Below are positions 18,383-28,101 of a stretch of 64,000 nucleotides of DNA, piece after piece; the first letter of the stretch is position 1, and each line of letters opens with the position of its first letter. A program made the translations under genes and the position numbers. Location of the stretch: assembly GCA_963575745.1 (NCBI GenBank), contig CAUYUJ010015701.1, forward strand, positions 119,501-183,500. The letters are read 5' to 3'. Source of the stretch: Prorocentrum cordatum (lineage: Eukaryota > Sar > Dinophyceae > Prorocentrales > Prorocentraceae). The notes under the pieces are model-generated. The model was not told where the DNA came from and ran no database searches. It was given only the letters and a program-made list of their open reading frames with translations.

Positions 18383-19785
18383 GTTTTTTCGTTCCCCTAT
18401 TCTGTGATTCCCAGATCCGCCAGGGCCCGACAGCGGAGGACGACCCCTTTTTTCTCCAAGACAGTTTCTTTGATTTTGCGATGGTGCGGGCAGGAAGTTT
18501 TGTTGCGGCACCAGCTCTCGCCCACCACGTGTTGGCGCGACACGGCACAAGCAAGTCCCAGTCACCAAATACTTTTCAGCAGTCCGAACTTTTCTTGGGC
18601 CCCGCGTCCCACGGAGTAGAGCGACGCGCTAGCAGCTGGCAGTGCGCAGTTAAGTGGCTTATCGCTGGGGCTGCCGCCGCAACACGCGGAGCAACAGTTC
18701 CTGGCCGTACATGGCTGGTTCACGGGTCGGCCAGCGTTCTGGAGCCCGCCTTGGCTTTGGACCTGCGCCGCGCTTGAGGTAGGAGAGGTTGGCGACGGAG
18801 TGCCCTGGGAGTCCGCCCCATCCCCCTTTTAGGGGCTCGGGCTGCATTTTCGTACTCCCATGCGAGCTTGTCGTGTCCCTGCCGCCCGAAGTGTTCATTC
18901 CATTTCACCCCCTTTTGCAACCAAGTGGTCGGGGATATGCCCACACCAGCGTACGGGCCCCTGTTTGGCAACATCCATGCGCGGTCGATCACCTTGTAGT
19001 CGACGATCTGGAACAATTCCAGCCCCACGAGACGGTTCGACAAAGCAGACGTATCCAGCTGAACTGCTGCGCGATTCTGCCGCTGCGGTCGGGCCGGCTC
19101 CGAGGGTGGGGGAGCCGTGGGGTGAGGTGGGAGGAGGTGCCGCGGGCCCTCTCTTTCAATGTCTGTTCATGGGAGCCTTGGGCGGCGACATTGAAATCAG
19201 CTTTTCCTGCATGTGGACAGCGTGGGGAATGCATTTGGCCCATCCTCCTGCTCTTCCTCTCCCCTCCTGTTCCCCCTCCCCCTCCTCGTTCTCCTAGCCC
19301 CCACGAATCCAGTCCAAGTCTGGTCCAAATCTGGTCCAAATTTGTTCCAAATCCAGTCCAAATCAGGCCCAAATTGGACAGTGCCAGGGGCCACGCAGGC
19401 TCCCATGGAACGGACACCAAACTCTCTTCCCCAGGCTTTGCATGTGGGACCACTTTTTGCCTGGAAGGGCAAAACCGCAGGGACTTGGTCACAAGCATTT
19501 GCGCAGCCTGTGCCCGAGTCCCGCGAAAGGGTCCGACAAACCATACATGCGGCAGAGGCCGATCCGGGAACATTTGAGGAAAGCGACAAGTTTGGTGCGC
19601 ACGCGGGCGGTGCGACGCCGGACCCCGTTTTGCCGGGTGGTCGACATACATCTCCGTAGCCGGCTGGGCCCCTGGGCCGCGAGGCCGCGGCAGTGGGGTG
19701 TCTCCGTGTGACCGCGCACCCACGGGGTCGCGCCCCGGAACCCAGGGCGCGAGGGCGCGGATGCGAATCTGCTCGCCATTTGTAC
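18383..19785. other. no gene recognised; short CCAAAT tandem repeats
   Basis: 19,311-19,385 holds tandem TCCAAATCTGG-like 12-mers in both orientations. Open frames here have no motif. The missing N-lobe of the kinase gene (glycine loop, beta3 lysine) could lie in or before this stretch, but I could not see it. Confidence 0.4.
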
Positions 19786-20010
19786 CTGCCCGGAGCTCCG
19801 GTTCGGAGGGACGCCAGCAGTGCACCACCACCAGCCATGGCCAGGTCCATCTTGGGCCCTGGACTGGTGTATAGACCGCCAGGCCTAGGCCAGGAGGACC
19901 TGTACGCCAGTCCAGGGCCCAGGATGGGCCTGGCCAGGGCTGGTGGCGGTGTACTATTTGGAGCTGTCCCACCGATGCCCCCCCCGCTCGGAGTTCCGAT
20001 GCTCCCCCTC
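19786..20010. repeat. inverted repeat just before the first kinase exon found
   Basis: Left arm 19,818-19,875 (CACCACCAGCCATGGCCAGG onward) pairs with right arm 19,898-19,957 (CCTGGCCAGGGCTGGTGG). An outer pair, GGAGCTCCG and CGGAGTTCCG, extends it. Likely a foldback element in the upstream intron. Confidence 0.75.
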
Positions 20011-20193
20011 CTGGCCACTCGGGCTCCGACGCTCCACCCCTCCTGGCCACTCTGGACCGAGCGGCTGGCGGCTCCAGGCCCCTCGGAGCTCCGATGCGCC
20101 CCCCTCCTCTTGCCGGCACGGGGGGCGCAGTGGAGAGAGCGGGAGGGCGCCTCGTGCCCGGGCGGGGGCGGGCCGCGCCTGCGCGCCCCGCGA

Positions 20194-20256
20194 GAGGTGC
20201 TGCGGCGGCTGGCCCACCCGCACATCGTCGCGTACTTCGACTTCTTTCAGGACTCG
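20194..20256 (+). CDS. kinase exon A: alphaC to beta4
   Basis: The frame reads EVLRRLAHPHIVAYFDFFQ then DS. This is the end of helix alphaC and strand beta4 of a Ser/Thr protein kinase, close to the HPNIV.Y..SF pattern of NEK kinases. The alphaC Glu that salt-bridges the ATP lysine should lie just upstream, but the upstream frame is not kinase-like. The exon therefore starts near GCGAGAG|GTGCTG (20,190-20,197), after an AG. It ends near GACTCGG at 20,251-20,257, and AGACTCGG recurs at the start of exon B. It belongs with seven further exons on the same strand. Confidence 0.75.
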
Positions 20257-20291
20257 GGGGGCATGGATCGGAGGCTGATGGACCTCCTACG

Positions 20292-20462
20292 CACCACCTA
20301 CCAAACCACCCCAACCCAACCCGAAGGCATCAATTTGCCCTCCATTTCTGGTGGTGGGGGGTTCGGAGAACATCGAAAAGACACGTATGGAACCCATACC
20401 CGTACACCCCCCAATCCGAAATTTGGGTCTTCAGGTTGGGTTGGGGTGGTCTGGTAGGTAGT
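20292..20462. mobile_element. inverted-repeat element at the start of kinase intron A/B
   Basis: ACCACCTACCAAACCACCCC (left) pairs with GGGGTGGTCTGGTAGGTAGT (right), and the arms continue for about 37 bp. It lies 35 bp downstream of exon A. Non-coding. Confidence 0.8.
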
Positions 20463-20942
20463 CACCTACCCCGACACGTCGATTCAGGAATCGGCCGTTT
20501 TCGGTTCGCGGGAGGGCGTCGCGGCGGTAATTTTTGCGGGTGCAGGTCCGTCGGTTTCGGCCCCAGGCCGTTCTCAGTAAGGGGAGGTGTACTATAAAGG
20601 GAGGTGTGTCCGACGCCGAGACTCGAGGGGCAGGAAGGGCACGCCCTCGCTGTTAGGAAGGCCTCCAAGAGGCCCCAAGAGGCCCCCACGAGGCCCAAAC
20701 GAGGCCTCGTTTGGGGCTCCCTTGGGCCTCTCTTGGGGCCCTTCCACGCTCTCTCGGTGCCATCTTGCGGCCTCGGACGTCATCGTTTCTGGCTCTCTGG
20801 CGATAACAGGCGTGACCCCGGGGGTGGGAGAGGGGGAGGGGGCCGGTCATGTCGCGATTCGCGCGGGCGCCGTCTGGGAAGGGCCAGGAACGGCTCATTC
20901 CCAGACGGCGCCAGCACGAATCGTCGACGTGACCGCGAAGGA
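20463..20942. repeat. two further palindromic segments
   Basis: 20,655-20,745 is a palindrome centred on CCAAACGAGGCCTCGTTTGG. 20,844-20,933 pairs GGCGCCGTCTGGGAA with TTCCCAGACGGCGCC and has outer GGTCATGTCG and CGACGTGACC. No gene. Confidence 0.7.
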
Positions 20943-21108
20943 TAAGTCGGGCATGTTCATCTACAGGAGGGATATTCAGGAATAGAAAACCAATATAGCA
21001 AGGTGACGGCTTGTCGTGCTCTTTTGAATATTTGATGATTTCCAGGTGGATTTGTTTTGAACACGTTTTCTCTCAAAATCCGCCTGTAGGAGGACATTCT
21101 CGACGTGA
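20943..21108 (+). mobile_element. MITE-A copy 2
   Basis: Left end ATAAGTCGGGCATGTTC and right end CGCCTGTAGGAGGACATTC, with a decayed terminus. CGACGTGAC occurs at the right end and again about 10 bp outside the left end. No clean 8-bp duplication. 21,109-21,353 holds nothing recognisable. Confidence 0.75.
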
Positions 21109-21353
21109 CATTGGGGGCTGAGCTGGGGGTGACGGGTTTGGTCATGGGCGCTATCGCGGATGACAACCAGGAGGGAAAGAAACACACAGACATAATCAAT
21201 CGTCGATTCCCCAGAACAGTATGGGAAGATATGGGAAGTGGGGGGAAGACGAAAACCCCCCAAATATGGGAAAACATAGGGTATTTTTGATTGGTGTGTA
21301 TTTATCTGTGTGTCCTTGGGCCCCTTCAGACAACCAACATTGTCTGGGGGGGG

Positions 21354-21452
21354 GGCAGGCCTCCCAGGTGGGCCGGAGCAGATGAGGTCCGAGGATCGCG
21401 CGGCATTGCTGGTGAATCGGCGATGCAGCGTGATCCTCCGGCCCCATCGGCT
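21354..21452 (+). mobile_element. inverted-repeat element, family R, copy 2 (short)
   Basis: Has the GGCCTCCCAGG start, GGTCCGAGGATCGCGC, one GGCGATGCA core unit and the GATCCTCCGGCCCCATC end. It lacks the long GATGCATCG centre of the other copies. Confidence 0.65.
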
Positions 21453-21455
21453 CGA

Positions 21456-21502
21456 GTTCCCTGTCGTCGCGCACTTCGACTGCCTCCAGCATTCGGGGGG
21501 GG
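21456..21502 (+). pseudogene. partial copy of kinase exon A inside intron A/B
   Basis: CGTCGCGCACTTCGACTGCC and the following CAGCATTCGGGGGG match the end of exon A at roughly 28 of 35 positions, reading VVAHFDCLQHSGG where the exon reads IVAYFDFFQDSGG. There is no HPH upstream. It is a duplicated, decayed exon end or an alternative exon. Confidence 0.5.
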
Positions 21503-21865
21503 GCCTCCGACGGCATGAGTTCTTCAGTTTCTGAGCTGTCTTCTCGGCTTCGGCTTTGGGGCTCGTTATCCGGCCCTGGGGGTTCACCAGAAGTGGATCC
21601 AGGACGAGGACCTGCCCTCGCAGGAGGTGTCGGGACCTCCAGGGGCCGCCCATTGGAGAAACAAACATCGCCGCATATTTGTACTCTCTCTTTCAGTAGG
21701 TGTGTTCGCCGTCGGTCGTCTTCGCCAGCGGTCGTCTCCACCTGTTGTTTTTCTTCGCCGGCGATCGTTTTCGCTCCTTCGAGGTGCTCGCTGACCCTTG
21801 CGGTTGGTCGCCTTCTCCCGGAGCGCTCTTGCCAGTTCTGGGAAATCGTGGACCAGGGTGATGAT
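21503..21865. other. no gene seen
   Basis: Moderately complex DNA with repeated GTCGTCTTCGCC and GTCGTCTCC units around 21,705-21,780. No motif was recognised. Confidence 0.4.
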
Positions 21866-22055
21866 GTTCCAACCTCTTTGAGCCTTGACCACCAGAACGA
21901 ACTTCGAGCACTAAGAAAAGACCGAAACTGGAGGGGTTTCACGTGCCGCGCCCTGGGAGGCGATAGTTACTCGTGCGAGACCGTTGCGACACTTTTCTGG
22001 GTGATCGAAATTAGTTCTGGGATGTGGTCCCTGAGTACGATGGGAGCAACATGTG
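21866..22055 (+). repeat. family C repeat, copy 1
   Basis: Conserved blocks: TTCCAACC, AGCCTTGACCACCA, GGGTTTCACGTGCCG, CGCCCTGGGAGGCGATA and TGTGGTC..GAGTACGATGGGAGC. Other copies are at 25,028-25,285, 49,120-49,315 and 63,537-63,670, with an inverted one at 22,905-23,125. Confidence 0.75.
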
Positions 22056-22246
22056 CCTCGGCTCGATCCTCCTCATCCGCGGACCTGGAAACGAACCGAA
22101 ACGCCCCCCATCTTTGCTAGCATCGATCCTCCTCATCCTCATCCTCGATCCTCCTTCTCCTCCTCATCCTCGGAGGCTCGATCCTCCTCGAACGTTTGGC
22201 CTCGGTCCGATCCTCCTCCTCGGAGGACGGCGGCGCCCTGCACGTC
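22056..22246 (+). pseudogene. partial copies of the kinase exon B head
   Basis: GGCTCGATCCTCCTC appears more than once, ending at 22,205-22,246 with TCCTCGGAGGACGGCGGCGC then CCTGCACGTC, almost the first 40 bp of exon B (SSEDGGALH). The frame then diverges (VASPTG) where exon B has IVLEY. As at exon B, a family C repeat lies directly upstream. Confidence 0.6.
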
Positions 22247-22296
22247 GCGTCCCCAACGGGAGCAACAGCAGACCAGGGCCGATGGTCCACAGGGTG

Positions 22297-22484
22297 TTAA
22301 CTACTCCAGATTTCGCTATAAAACGGAATGGGTCCCAACCCTCACAGACGGGCAATTCCAGACCCCCCCAAACAAGCCGTGCAGGGCGGCGTTGTGCCCA
22401 GACCCACTGGAACCGTCCAAGACGGCTCAAATCTGACCCCATCCCAAATCAGACCACCCCCCTTTTATAATCTGGAGTAGCCGA
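22297..22484. mobile_element. inverted-repeat element with CTACTCCAGATT ends
   Basis: CTACTCCAGATT with nearby TATAAAA at the left pairs with TTTTATAATCTGGAGTAG at the right. The interior is non-coding. Confidence 0.65.
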
Positions 22485-22904
22485 CTGTGCGAGTGCCTCG
22501 TCTGGCCCCGCGGGTATCGCACGCGACCCTGCGCCGGCCCGCGTCGCACCGCGTGCGACGTGGTGGCTTTTGCTTCGGGCGGACGAGCGCACGTTGCGTT
22601 GTCCGGTAGCAGCTCATGGGGGCCTTGTGTACCGTCGTGATCCTGTCTTCAGAGTGCATCGGCATCGATTACAGCGGAGGTTCATGCCCAAGAAACACCC
22701 CGCATGCCTCCAGGGTCTCCTGGGTGTGTTGGGTTTCGACGGTTTTTTGAGGAAGGCGTAACGTTCCCACCAGAAATCAATGGACGTCCGGGGGTCTCAG
22801 GGTTGGGCTTCTTGTGGAAGGTTTATTGTGGACTGGCCTCCACTGTACCGACGCGATTCTGTCTTCAGAGTGCATCCGCATCGACTAGCGCAAGTATGGT
22901 GATC
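22485..22904 (+). repeat. family J repeat, copy 1 (22,680-22,860), in unassigned DNA
   Basis: CACCCCGCATGCCTCC, TGGGTTTCGACGGTTTT, ATGGACGTCCGGGGGTCTCA and TGTGGAAGGTTTATTGTGG match the copy at 28,553-28,730 block by block. The surrounding sequence has no recognised gene. Confidence 0.65.
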
Positions 22905-23125
22905 GAGGAGATGGTGCCGATTTAGCTTCGATTGGCGTCGATGGGCGCCGATCAGCGTCGATGTTGCTCCAATCGTACTGGAGGACCACATCTCAAGACA
23001 ACTTCGAGCACCCAGGCAGGGTATGGAGGCACCGTCTGCCCGACGCGCCGGCGCGAAGTGTGGAAGGACAAGCGCCTTCCAGGGCCGACACGCGGAAGCC
23101 CTCCAGTTTCGGTAACGTCCTGGTT
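22905..23125 (-). repeat. family E tail and inverted family C copy
   Basis: AGCGTCGATT units (22,924-22,960) run into ATGTTGCTCCAATCGTACTG, the complement of the family C end, continuing to CCCTCCAGTTTCGGTAA. This C copy faces the opposite way from the other four. Confidence 0.6.
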
Positions 23126-23475
23126 CTCGAAATTCCTCCTCCTCCTCCTCCTCCTCCTCCTCCTCGGACTCCTCAGACTCCTCCTCCTCCTCTCCTCCTC
23201 CTCCTGCTCCTCCTCCTCGGAGCATCATAAAGGTTAGCGGTCGTGCACGGTTCGAGGGTCATCGGCGGGAGAGAGCGGAGCGGCGAGCCGGGGAGAGCCG
23301 AGCACCGGCCAAGAAATCTCGAAAGGCATGATGAAATTCGTTTTTTTTTTTTTTTGTGTGTGTGTGCGTGTGCGTGTGTGCGTGTGTGCGTGTGTGCGTG
23401 TGTGTGTGTGTGCGCGTGTGTGTGTGTGTGTGTGTGCGTGTGTGTGTGTGTGTGTGCGCGCGTGTATGTGCGTGT
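23126..23475. repeat. CTC microsatellite and T-run/(GT)n microsatellite
   Basis: CTC repeats run from 23,133 to about 23,220. From 23,340 a T-run leads into GT/GTGTGC repeats. Confidence 0.95.
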
Positions 23476-23555
23476 CGTCTTGTTTCGTGTTGCCCACTTG
23501 TTTCGAGCTGCCCCCCTGGTTGGTAAGTGAATCTCCTCTTGTCGGAGAAGACAAA

Positions 23556-23722
23556 CAACATAAACAGAATGGCGCTCCGCGCAGCTTTCTCGGGTCCGCG
23601 CTGGGCCCCCACCAGCGGCGCCAGAGGCGCCGCCCCTGGCGCGCTCCGCGCGCCAGGGAGGGGAGTTTCGGCGCAGATCCTAGAGACCGTGCGGAGCACC
23701 AAAAGTTTCCGTTTATGCCGCT
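23556..23722 (+). mobile_element. inverted-repeat element, family D, copy 2
   Basis: CATAAACAGAATGGCGCTCC pairs with GGAGCACCAAAAGTTTCCG and TTTATG. The core holds GGCGCCGCCCCTGGCGCGC. Followed by unassigned DNA to 23,985. Confidence 0.7.
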
Positions 23723-23984
23723 GTTTTTTTTTTTTCCATCTTGGGGGGGATCGTCCTTGGTTCTATGTCTTCACGCGGCCTCTGCTTCCACTGGAGCCTG
23801 CCGTTTTCAGGGTGTGGCCATGGCCCGGGTCCTATCGGACCCGCCCGCCCCCCTCCCGTGGATCACCTGCTCTCGTCGGCTGCGCAGGTCCGACGAGGGT
23901 GAGCAGCAGTGGTGCGCGCGGGCCTACGCCAGGCTACCCGACCCGACAAGGCTCGGCGGTCGGCCGACACCGTCTCCCCCCTAG

Positions 23985-24220
23985 GGGGCCCTGGAAACGA
24001 CAGGGCCGTTTGTTTCCTGGTTCCGTTTTGCAGTTTTTGTCCAGGTTCCGACGCCCTTTTTTTGGTTCCGTCGCCGTTGATTGACCGGTTCTGGCTCCGG
24101 TTCCGATCCTGGAGCCGTTTTTTTGCTGTTTCCGGTCGCCTTTTTTTTGCCGTTTCCATTTTCAAGGGACATTTTTTTTGGAAACAGTGAAAAAACGGCC
24201 CTGCCATTTCCGGGGCCCAC
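23985..24220 (+). mobile_element. inverted-repeat element, family I, copy 1
   Basis: Ends GGGCCCTGGAAACGACAGGG and CCCTGCCATTTCCGGGGCCC are inverse complements with few mismatches. The interior is made of AACGGC/CCGTTT-type units interspersed with T-runs. The only other copy, 41,628-41,872, is in the opposite orientation. Confidence 0.8.
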
Positions 24221-25027
24221 AAAGCACGAGAGTCTGAAATTGGAGCATACACATCACCAGTGGCGGGCTGTTTTTCAGTCCCAGGACTTTTTTTAGGGCC
24301 GGGGACGACGTCGGGGTGGTGTGGTGTAGATTTGTTTCCCCGTTTCCCGTGGCGAGAACGAAACATGTGTACACCAAAACCGCGTATACACCAGGATCCG
24401 TTTTCCTGTGCAAGTTTCGGTGCGGGGCCGGAAAAAGCGTCGGTGTATAGAGTTCGGCTCCTTAGAGAGTGCGCCTGCGTCTCACGAGAAAGTGTCGATG
24501 TAGCGTCGATTGGAGCAGATGTAGCGTCGATCCGCGTCGACTCAGCGTCGGTTAGCGTCGACGAGTGTCGATTCGCAGGAGCCAAGACATGGTACAGGAG
24601 GTTCCAGTGAGTTGCCACCAAGCCGCCTTCCCTATTCCTCTCGATGCCTTTCCCGGGGCCAGCTTTTCATCCCGAGCCGTGTTGTTGACCTTGGACGCCC
24701 GAAATGGGTACGGAACAAACATTGGGCACGAAAGACAACAGCAAATGCCGTCCAACACCGGCATAGGCCGCTGTTGGACAGGCGGCCCTTCTGTCTCACG
24801 TGGACGAGGCCCGTGGCGGCAGTGACAGCAAATCCTGCTCAAAAGGGGTAGGAGTTGCTGTCAGTTGTCGCACCCAACCTTTCCGTATCCACTTCGATCG
24901 TGCCGATTGGTGGTCCCGGGCCCCGAAGTTGGCCTCCAGACGGCCGAGTTGGGGACCAGCCGGGCGTCCCCCGGTCAAGAACGAGAAGCAACGAACCACC
25001 AAACGAAACGAGCACAGATTTTTGTGA
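24221..25027 (+). repeat. family E repeat copy (24,485-24,620) in unassigned DNA
   Basis: TAGCGTCGATTGGAGCAG and related units precede CATGGTACAGGAGGTTCC and GAGTTGCCACC. The remaining sequence to 25,027 has no recognised feature. Confidence 0.55.
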
Positions 25028-25285
25028 AGCGTGCCGGAACGCCTCCCAGCGTTATGATGTTCCAACCCGCTCCTAGCCTTGATCACCATAAAGAATTGCG
25101 AGCACCAAGAGAGTGCAGAAGCTGGAGGGCTCTCAAGTGCTGCGCCCTGGGAGGCGAAACTCGTTCGACACTGTTTCGATAACTAAGTTTTCTGGCTGCT
25201 CCTGATCCTTTCTAAGCTATGGTCCTCACGTGCGATGGGAGCCACTCAAACCACAACGCCCTCCCAGCGTTGTTGTTACGATCGT
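25028..25285 (+). repeat. family C repeat, copy 2, adjoining kinase exon B
   Basis: Bounded by near-direct repeats ACGCCTCCCAGCGTTATG and ACGCCCTCCCAGCGTTGTTG. It contains the family blocks GCGCCCTGGGAGGCGA and GATGGGAGCC. Its right edge lies six bases before the exon B junction, so it may be the end of the element that created this intron. Confidence 0.65.
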
Positions 25286-25290
25286 CGAAA

Positions 25291-25413
25291 GACTCGGCTC
25301 GATCCTCCTCGTCCTCGGAGGACGGCGGCGCCCTGCACATCGTCCTCGAGTACGCGGACGGGGGCGACCTGGCCTCGGACCTGCGGGCCCGCCCCGAGCC
25401 CTACGCGGAGAGG
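25291..25413 (+). CDS. kinase exon B: beta5, hinge and alphaD
   Basis: Reads DSARSSSSSEDGGALHIVLE and then YADGGDLASDLRAR. LHIVLEY is strand beta5 and the hinge, which contacts the ATP adenine. GGDL opens helix alphaD, as in NEK kinases (LYIVMDYCEGGDL type). Joined at the shared GACTCGG, exons A and B remain in frame. The 3' edge is uncertain: GAGCCCTAC at 25,396-25,404 is repeated exactly before exon C (28,099-28,107), but splicing there would break frame. A GC donor at 25,391 (after GCCC) would join in frame to exon C as RAPLPDQEAM. A GGA microsatellite follows within 50 bases. Confidence 0.85.
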
Positions 25414-25455
25414 GACCCCCCCCCGCTGCGGCCGTCCCCGCGAGGAGGGTGGGGG

Positions 25456-25605
25456 GCGACGAGGAGGAGGAGGAGGAGGAGGAGGAGGAGGAGGAGGAGG
25501 AGGAGGAGGAGGAGGAGGAGGAGGAGGAGGAGGAGGAGGAGAGGAGGAGGAGGAGGAGGGGGAGGGGGAGGAGGGGGAGACGAGGAGGAAGGCGAAGCTC
25601 AGAGG
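25456..25605. repeat. GGA microsatellite
   Basis: About 130 bp of nearly pure GGA with a few GGGGGA interruptions at the 3' side. Confidence 0.95.
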
Positions 25606-25654
25606 AGGAAGCATGTGCCGATGCCGCTGCCCTGGCCTTGCTTCGGGGCACCAG

Positions 25655-25806
25655 AGACGGGGTCGATGCGAACTGGGGTCAGGCAGAGCGCCCGATCATC
25701 TTGCAGGATCCTGCAGCGCCAGGGTGGCATTGACCCGGGCTTGGGCACAGGATCCTGCAGGCTACTGCAGGATTTTGCGCGATCCTGCAAGGCCCGGGTC
25801 AGTAGG
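25655..25806 (+). repeat. family H repeat, copy 2
   Basis: ATCTTGCAGGATCCTGCAGC, TTGACCCGGGCTTGGG and repeated GATCCTGCAGG match the copies at 8213 and 48,164. Confidence 0.65.
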
Positions 25807-25916
25807 TCCCCGATGTCTGTTCACCTTTGTGGGCCTCCCGGGAGCCCCTCGCCGTCACCGCTGCAGTCGCCTCGACGCACGGTGGTCAGAACGCAGCCCG
25901 GCAGACGAGGAAACCG

Positions 25917-26155
25917 GCACAAGCGTAACTGTTCGGCGGCCAGCGCGGATCTTTTTGATTTGCCCTCGACCCTCCCTCCTCCTCCAACTCCTCCACCACC
26001 TCCCTCTCCTCCTTCTCCTCCTCCTCCTTCTCCTCGTCCTCCCTGGCGGCGTCTCCGGCGCCGCCCTTGGCGCACTCCGCGCGCCTGGGAGGAGGGTCCA
26101 GCACCCGCCGATCCCAGAGATCCGCGCGGCCCAGCGAAAGTTTATGTTTATCCAG
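25917..26155 (+). mobile_element. family D element with CTC microsatellite inside, copy 3
   Basis: The GC core (GGCGTCTCCGGCGCCGCC, then GGCGCACTCCGCGCGCC) and the right end with AAGTTTATGTTTATCC are family D. Between the left end and the core is about 70 bp of CTC repeats absent from copies 1 and 2, an expansion inside the element. Confidence 0.65.
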
Positions 26156-26774
26156 CCGTTTGCGGCAAGCCCCGCAAACCGCGCCTGTGCAGCAGCGCAG
26201 CAGGAAGGGGGCCGAGTGCAGGAACAGCGCAGTTCCGACGAGTAGTTCTACAGTTGGGCGGGGCGGGTCGTGGTCCCGACCTCGCCTTCGTCCGCGCGGC
26301 AGGTAGAAGAGCGGGGAGGAGAGGGAAAACATGAACACGGGGAGGGGAAGAGGCTTCCTTTGGGGCCTCGTGGGGTCTCCTCGGAGCTTCCTCGGGGCCT
26401 TCCTGGGGCTTCCTCGGGGCCTCCTGGGAGCTTCCTGAAAGCTTCTTGTGGGCCTCCTTGGGGCCTCGTGGGGTCTCTTGGGAGTCTCTTGGGTCCTTTT
26501 GGACCGTCTTAGGGGGCTCTTGGTCCGTCTGACGCCTATGGAGGCCGCCTTGGGGACCTCTCTAGGCCGCGTTTGTGCCCTCTCGGAGCGGCTTACGGCC
26601 GTCTTGGGGCCTCTTGGAGCCCAATAGGCGATCTTTGGGTCCTCTTGGGCTCTCCTCGAACCCTCTTGGGGGCCTCTTGGAGGCTTCTAGGGCCGTCTTG
26701 AGCAGTGGGAAACCCGAACAGGTGAGAACCTCAAAATCTTCCAACAAGTCAAGGACAATCAGTGCTCCAGGAAG
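26156..26774. repeat. degenerate GGGGCCTC-type repeats
   Basis: From about 26,340 the sequence is built of imperfect TTGGGGCCTCGTGGGGTCTC-like units with drifting spacing. 26,156-26,340 is unassigned. Confidence 0.6.
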
Positions 26775-26946
26775 GTCTCTTGAAGCTCTCTCGGGCTGTC
26801 TTGGGCCTCTTTGGTCGTCTTGAGGCCCAAGACAGCTCAAGAGTCTCTCAAGATAGGCGAAGAGGGCCTCAAGACGGCCAAAGAGGCCCAAGACAACCCG
26901 AGAGAGCTTCAAGAGACCTCTTGAGAGACTCTTGAGCTGTCTTGGG
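26775..26946. repeat. two interleaved inverted repeats (A-B-A'-B')
   Basis: Arm A (26,775-26,827, TTGAAGCTCTCTCGGG..) pairs with A' (26,862-26,917, ..CCCGAGAGAGCTTCAA). Arm B (26,827-26,856, AAGACAGCTCAAGAGTCTCT) pairs with B' (26,917-26,946, AGAGACTCTTGAGCTGTCTT). Because B lies between A and A', the two stems interlock like a pseudoknot. Confidence 0.8.
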
Positions 26947-27554
26947 CTGCTTAGAAGCGGCCTGCTTCGAGGAAGCCTTTCCCCCTCCTCCAGCCTCTTT
27001 TTGCGCGCCGCCAAGCATTGCCCCGTGGCTTCAATGGTGGATGGAAAAGGACCCCTTCAGTGCCCTTTTCTTCATCCCCCGTGTAGGCCACCCCCCATTT
27101 CCACCCGCCCTCGAATCCAGGGGTCGGGGCATCTGGGGTCGTGCACTGAATCTTAACCTCATCCTTGGAAGTCTGGACGGAAGCAGAGGACGACGAGGTA
27201 CCGATACCGCCAGCTCTCCCTCGCTCTCCTATTTTTCCAGGGCTTCCTGGGTGGCCCTCGTCGCCACCGCTGGATTCGCTTGTACACCTTAGGCGACGAA
27301 CAAGAAAACTTAAGTTTTCGGCCAGAGTTTCGATTATTCTAAATGTTTCAATTTAATTCCTGAGATTTTGATAGAAATTCTGGGTTTTCATTAAATTCTG
27401 AGACTATGAATTTCTTAACCCATGATTTCTTAAGCATTTCGCAGGGTGTAATTTTGGTCAGAACGCGACCCGGAAAAGGTCCGGGGAGTAGCGGTTTCGA
27501 ATGGGCACGTTGGTCACAGCCGCCACCGGCCAGGGCGGCCGATCCAGGCTGGTG
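26947..27554. other. no gene seen
   Basis: AT-richer DNA at 27,300-27,450. A segment with GGTCAGAACGCG and GGGGAGTAGCGG (27,459-27,505) is also found at 50,700-50,750. No motif. Confidence 0.45.
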
Positions 27555-27716
27555 TGAAGTCGGGCACGTCCCTCTGCAGGAGGAAAGTTCAAACATAGTC
27601 AAAACATAGTCTGGGGACGATTTTGGTTCCTAGGTTTGAGTTTTTTTTTGCGTATGCTTGGTGTCTTGTTCATGATTCGTCGAAAATCTGCCTGCAGGGG
27701 GACATGCCCGAACTAA
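27555..27716 (+). mobile_element. MITE-A copy 3 (162 bp) with perfect 8-bp target duplication
   Basis: Starts TGAAGTCGGGCACGTCCC and ends GCCCGAACTAA. GGCTGGTG is present at 27,547-27,554 and 27,717-27,724. The internal block CATAGTCTGGGGACGATTTT is intact. This is close to the shortest, least modified form of the family. Confidence 0.95.
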
Positions 27717-28101
27717 GGCTGGTGGTTTGCTGTGCGGGGTGCAGGCCGCGCCCTGCAAGGCACTGCCACGTTTGAGCCGGCCTTGGACACTTTCGGTGGT
27801 TGTGTGATGTAGGCCCACACGTCGAACCCCAGAACGACTCTGATATGCGTACGTTTGTGCGTAGCTTACTTGCTTTCTCGCCCTCACCCTATCTCTTGTT
27901 CCCTGTCTATGCCACTGCCGTTCTGTACACACATATTTATATACATACATACTTACAAACATATAAATATATATATATATACATAGAAGCATGATGTGGC
28001 ATGAACGTGCTAGTCACGTAGCTTCCCTTTCATTGTTCAGTCTGTCAGTTGCTCCTGCTGGGCCGATTGCAACATCGATGACCTCGACGATTTGTTCTGA
28101 G
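27717..28101. other. intron B/C 3' part; short AT repeat
   Basis: 27,960-27,985 is (AT)n. The last bases before exon C end in TTCTGAG, a usable AG acceptor. No other feature. Confidence 0.5.

Noticed and set aside
18480-18780. RAGSFVAAPALAHHV as a possible kinase glycine loop
   Set aside because: Lacks the GxGxxG spacing and no beta3 VAxK follows; too weak to add to the kinase gene.
18989-20314. 441-codon and 342-codon minus-strand ORFs opposite kinase exon A
   Set aside because: GC-rich DNA with few stops; translations are low complexity without motifs, and the plus strand carries the recognisable kinase segment.
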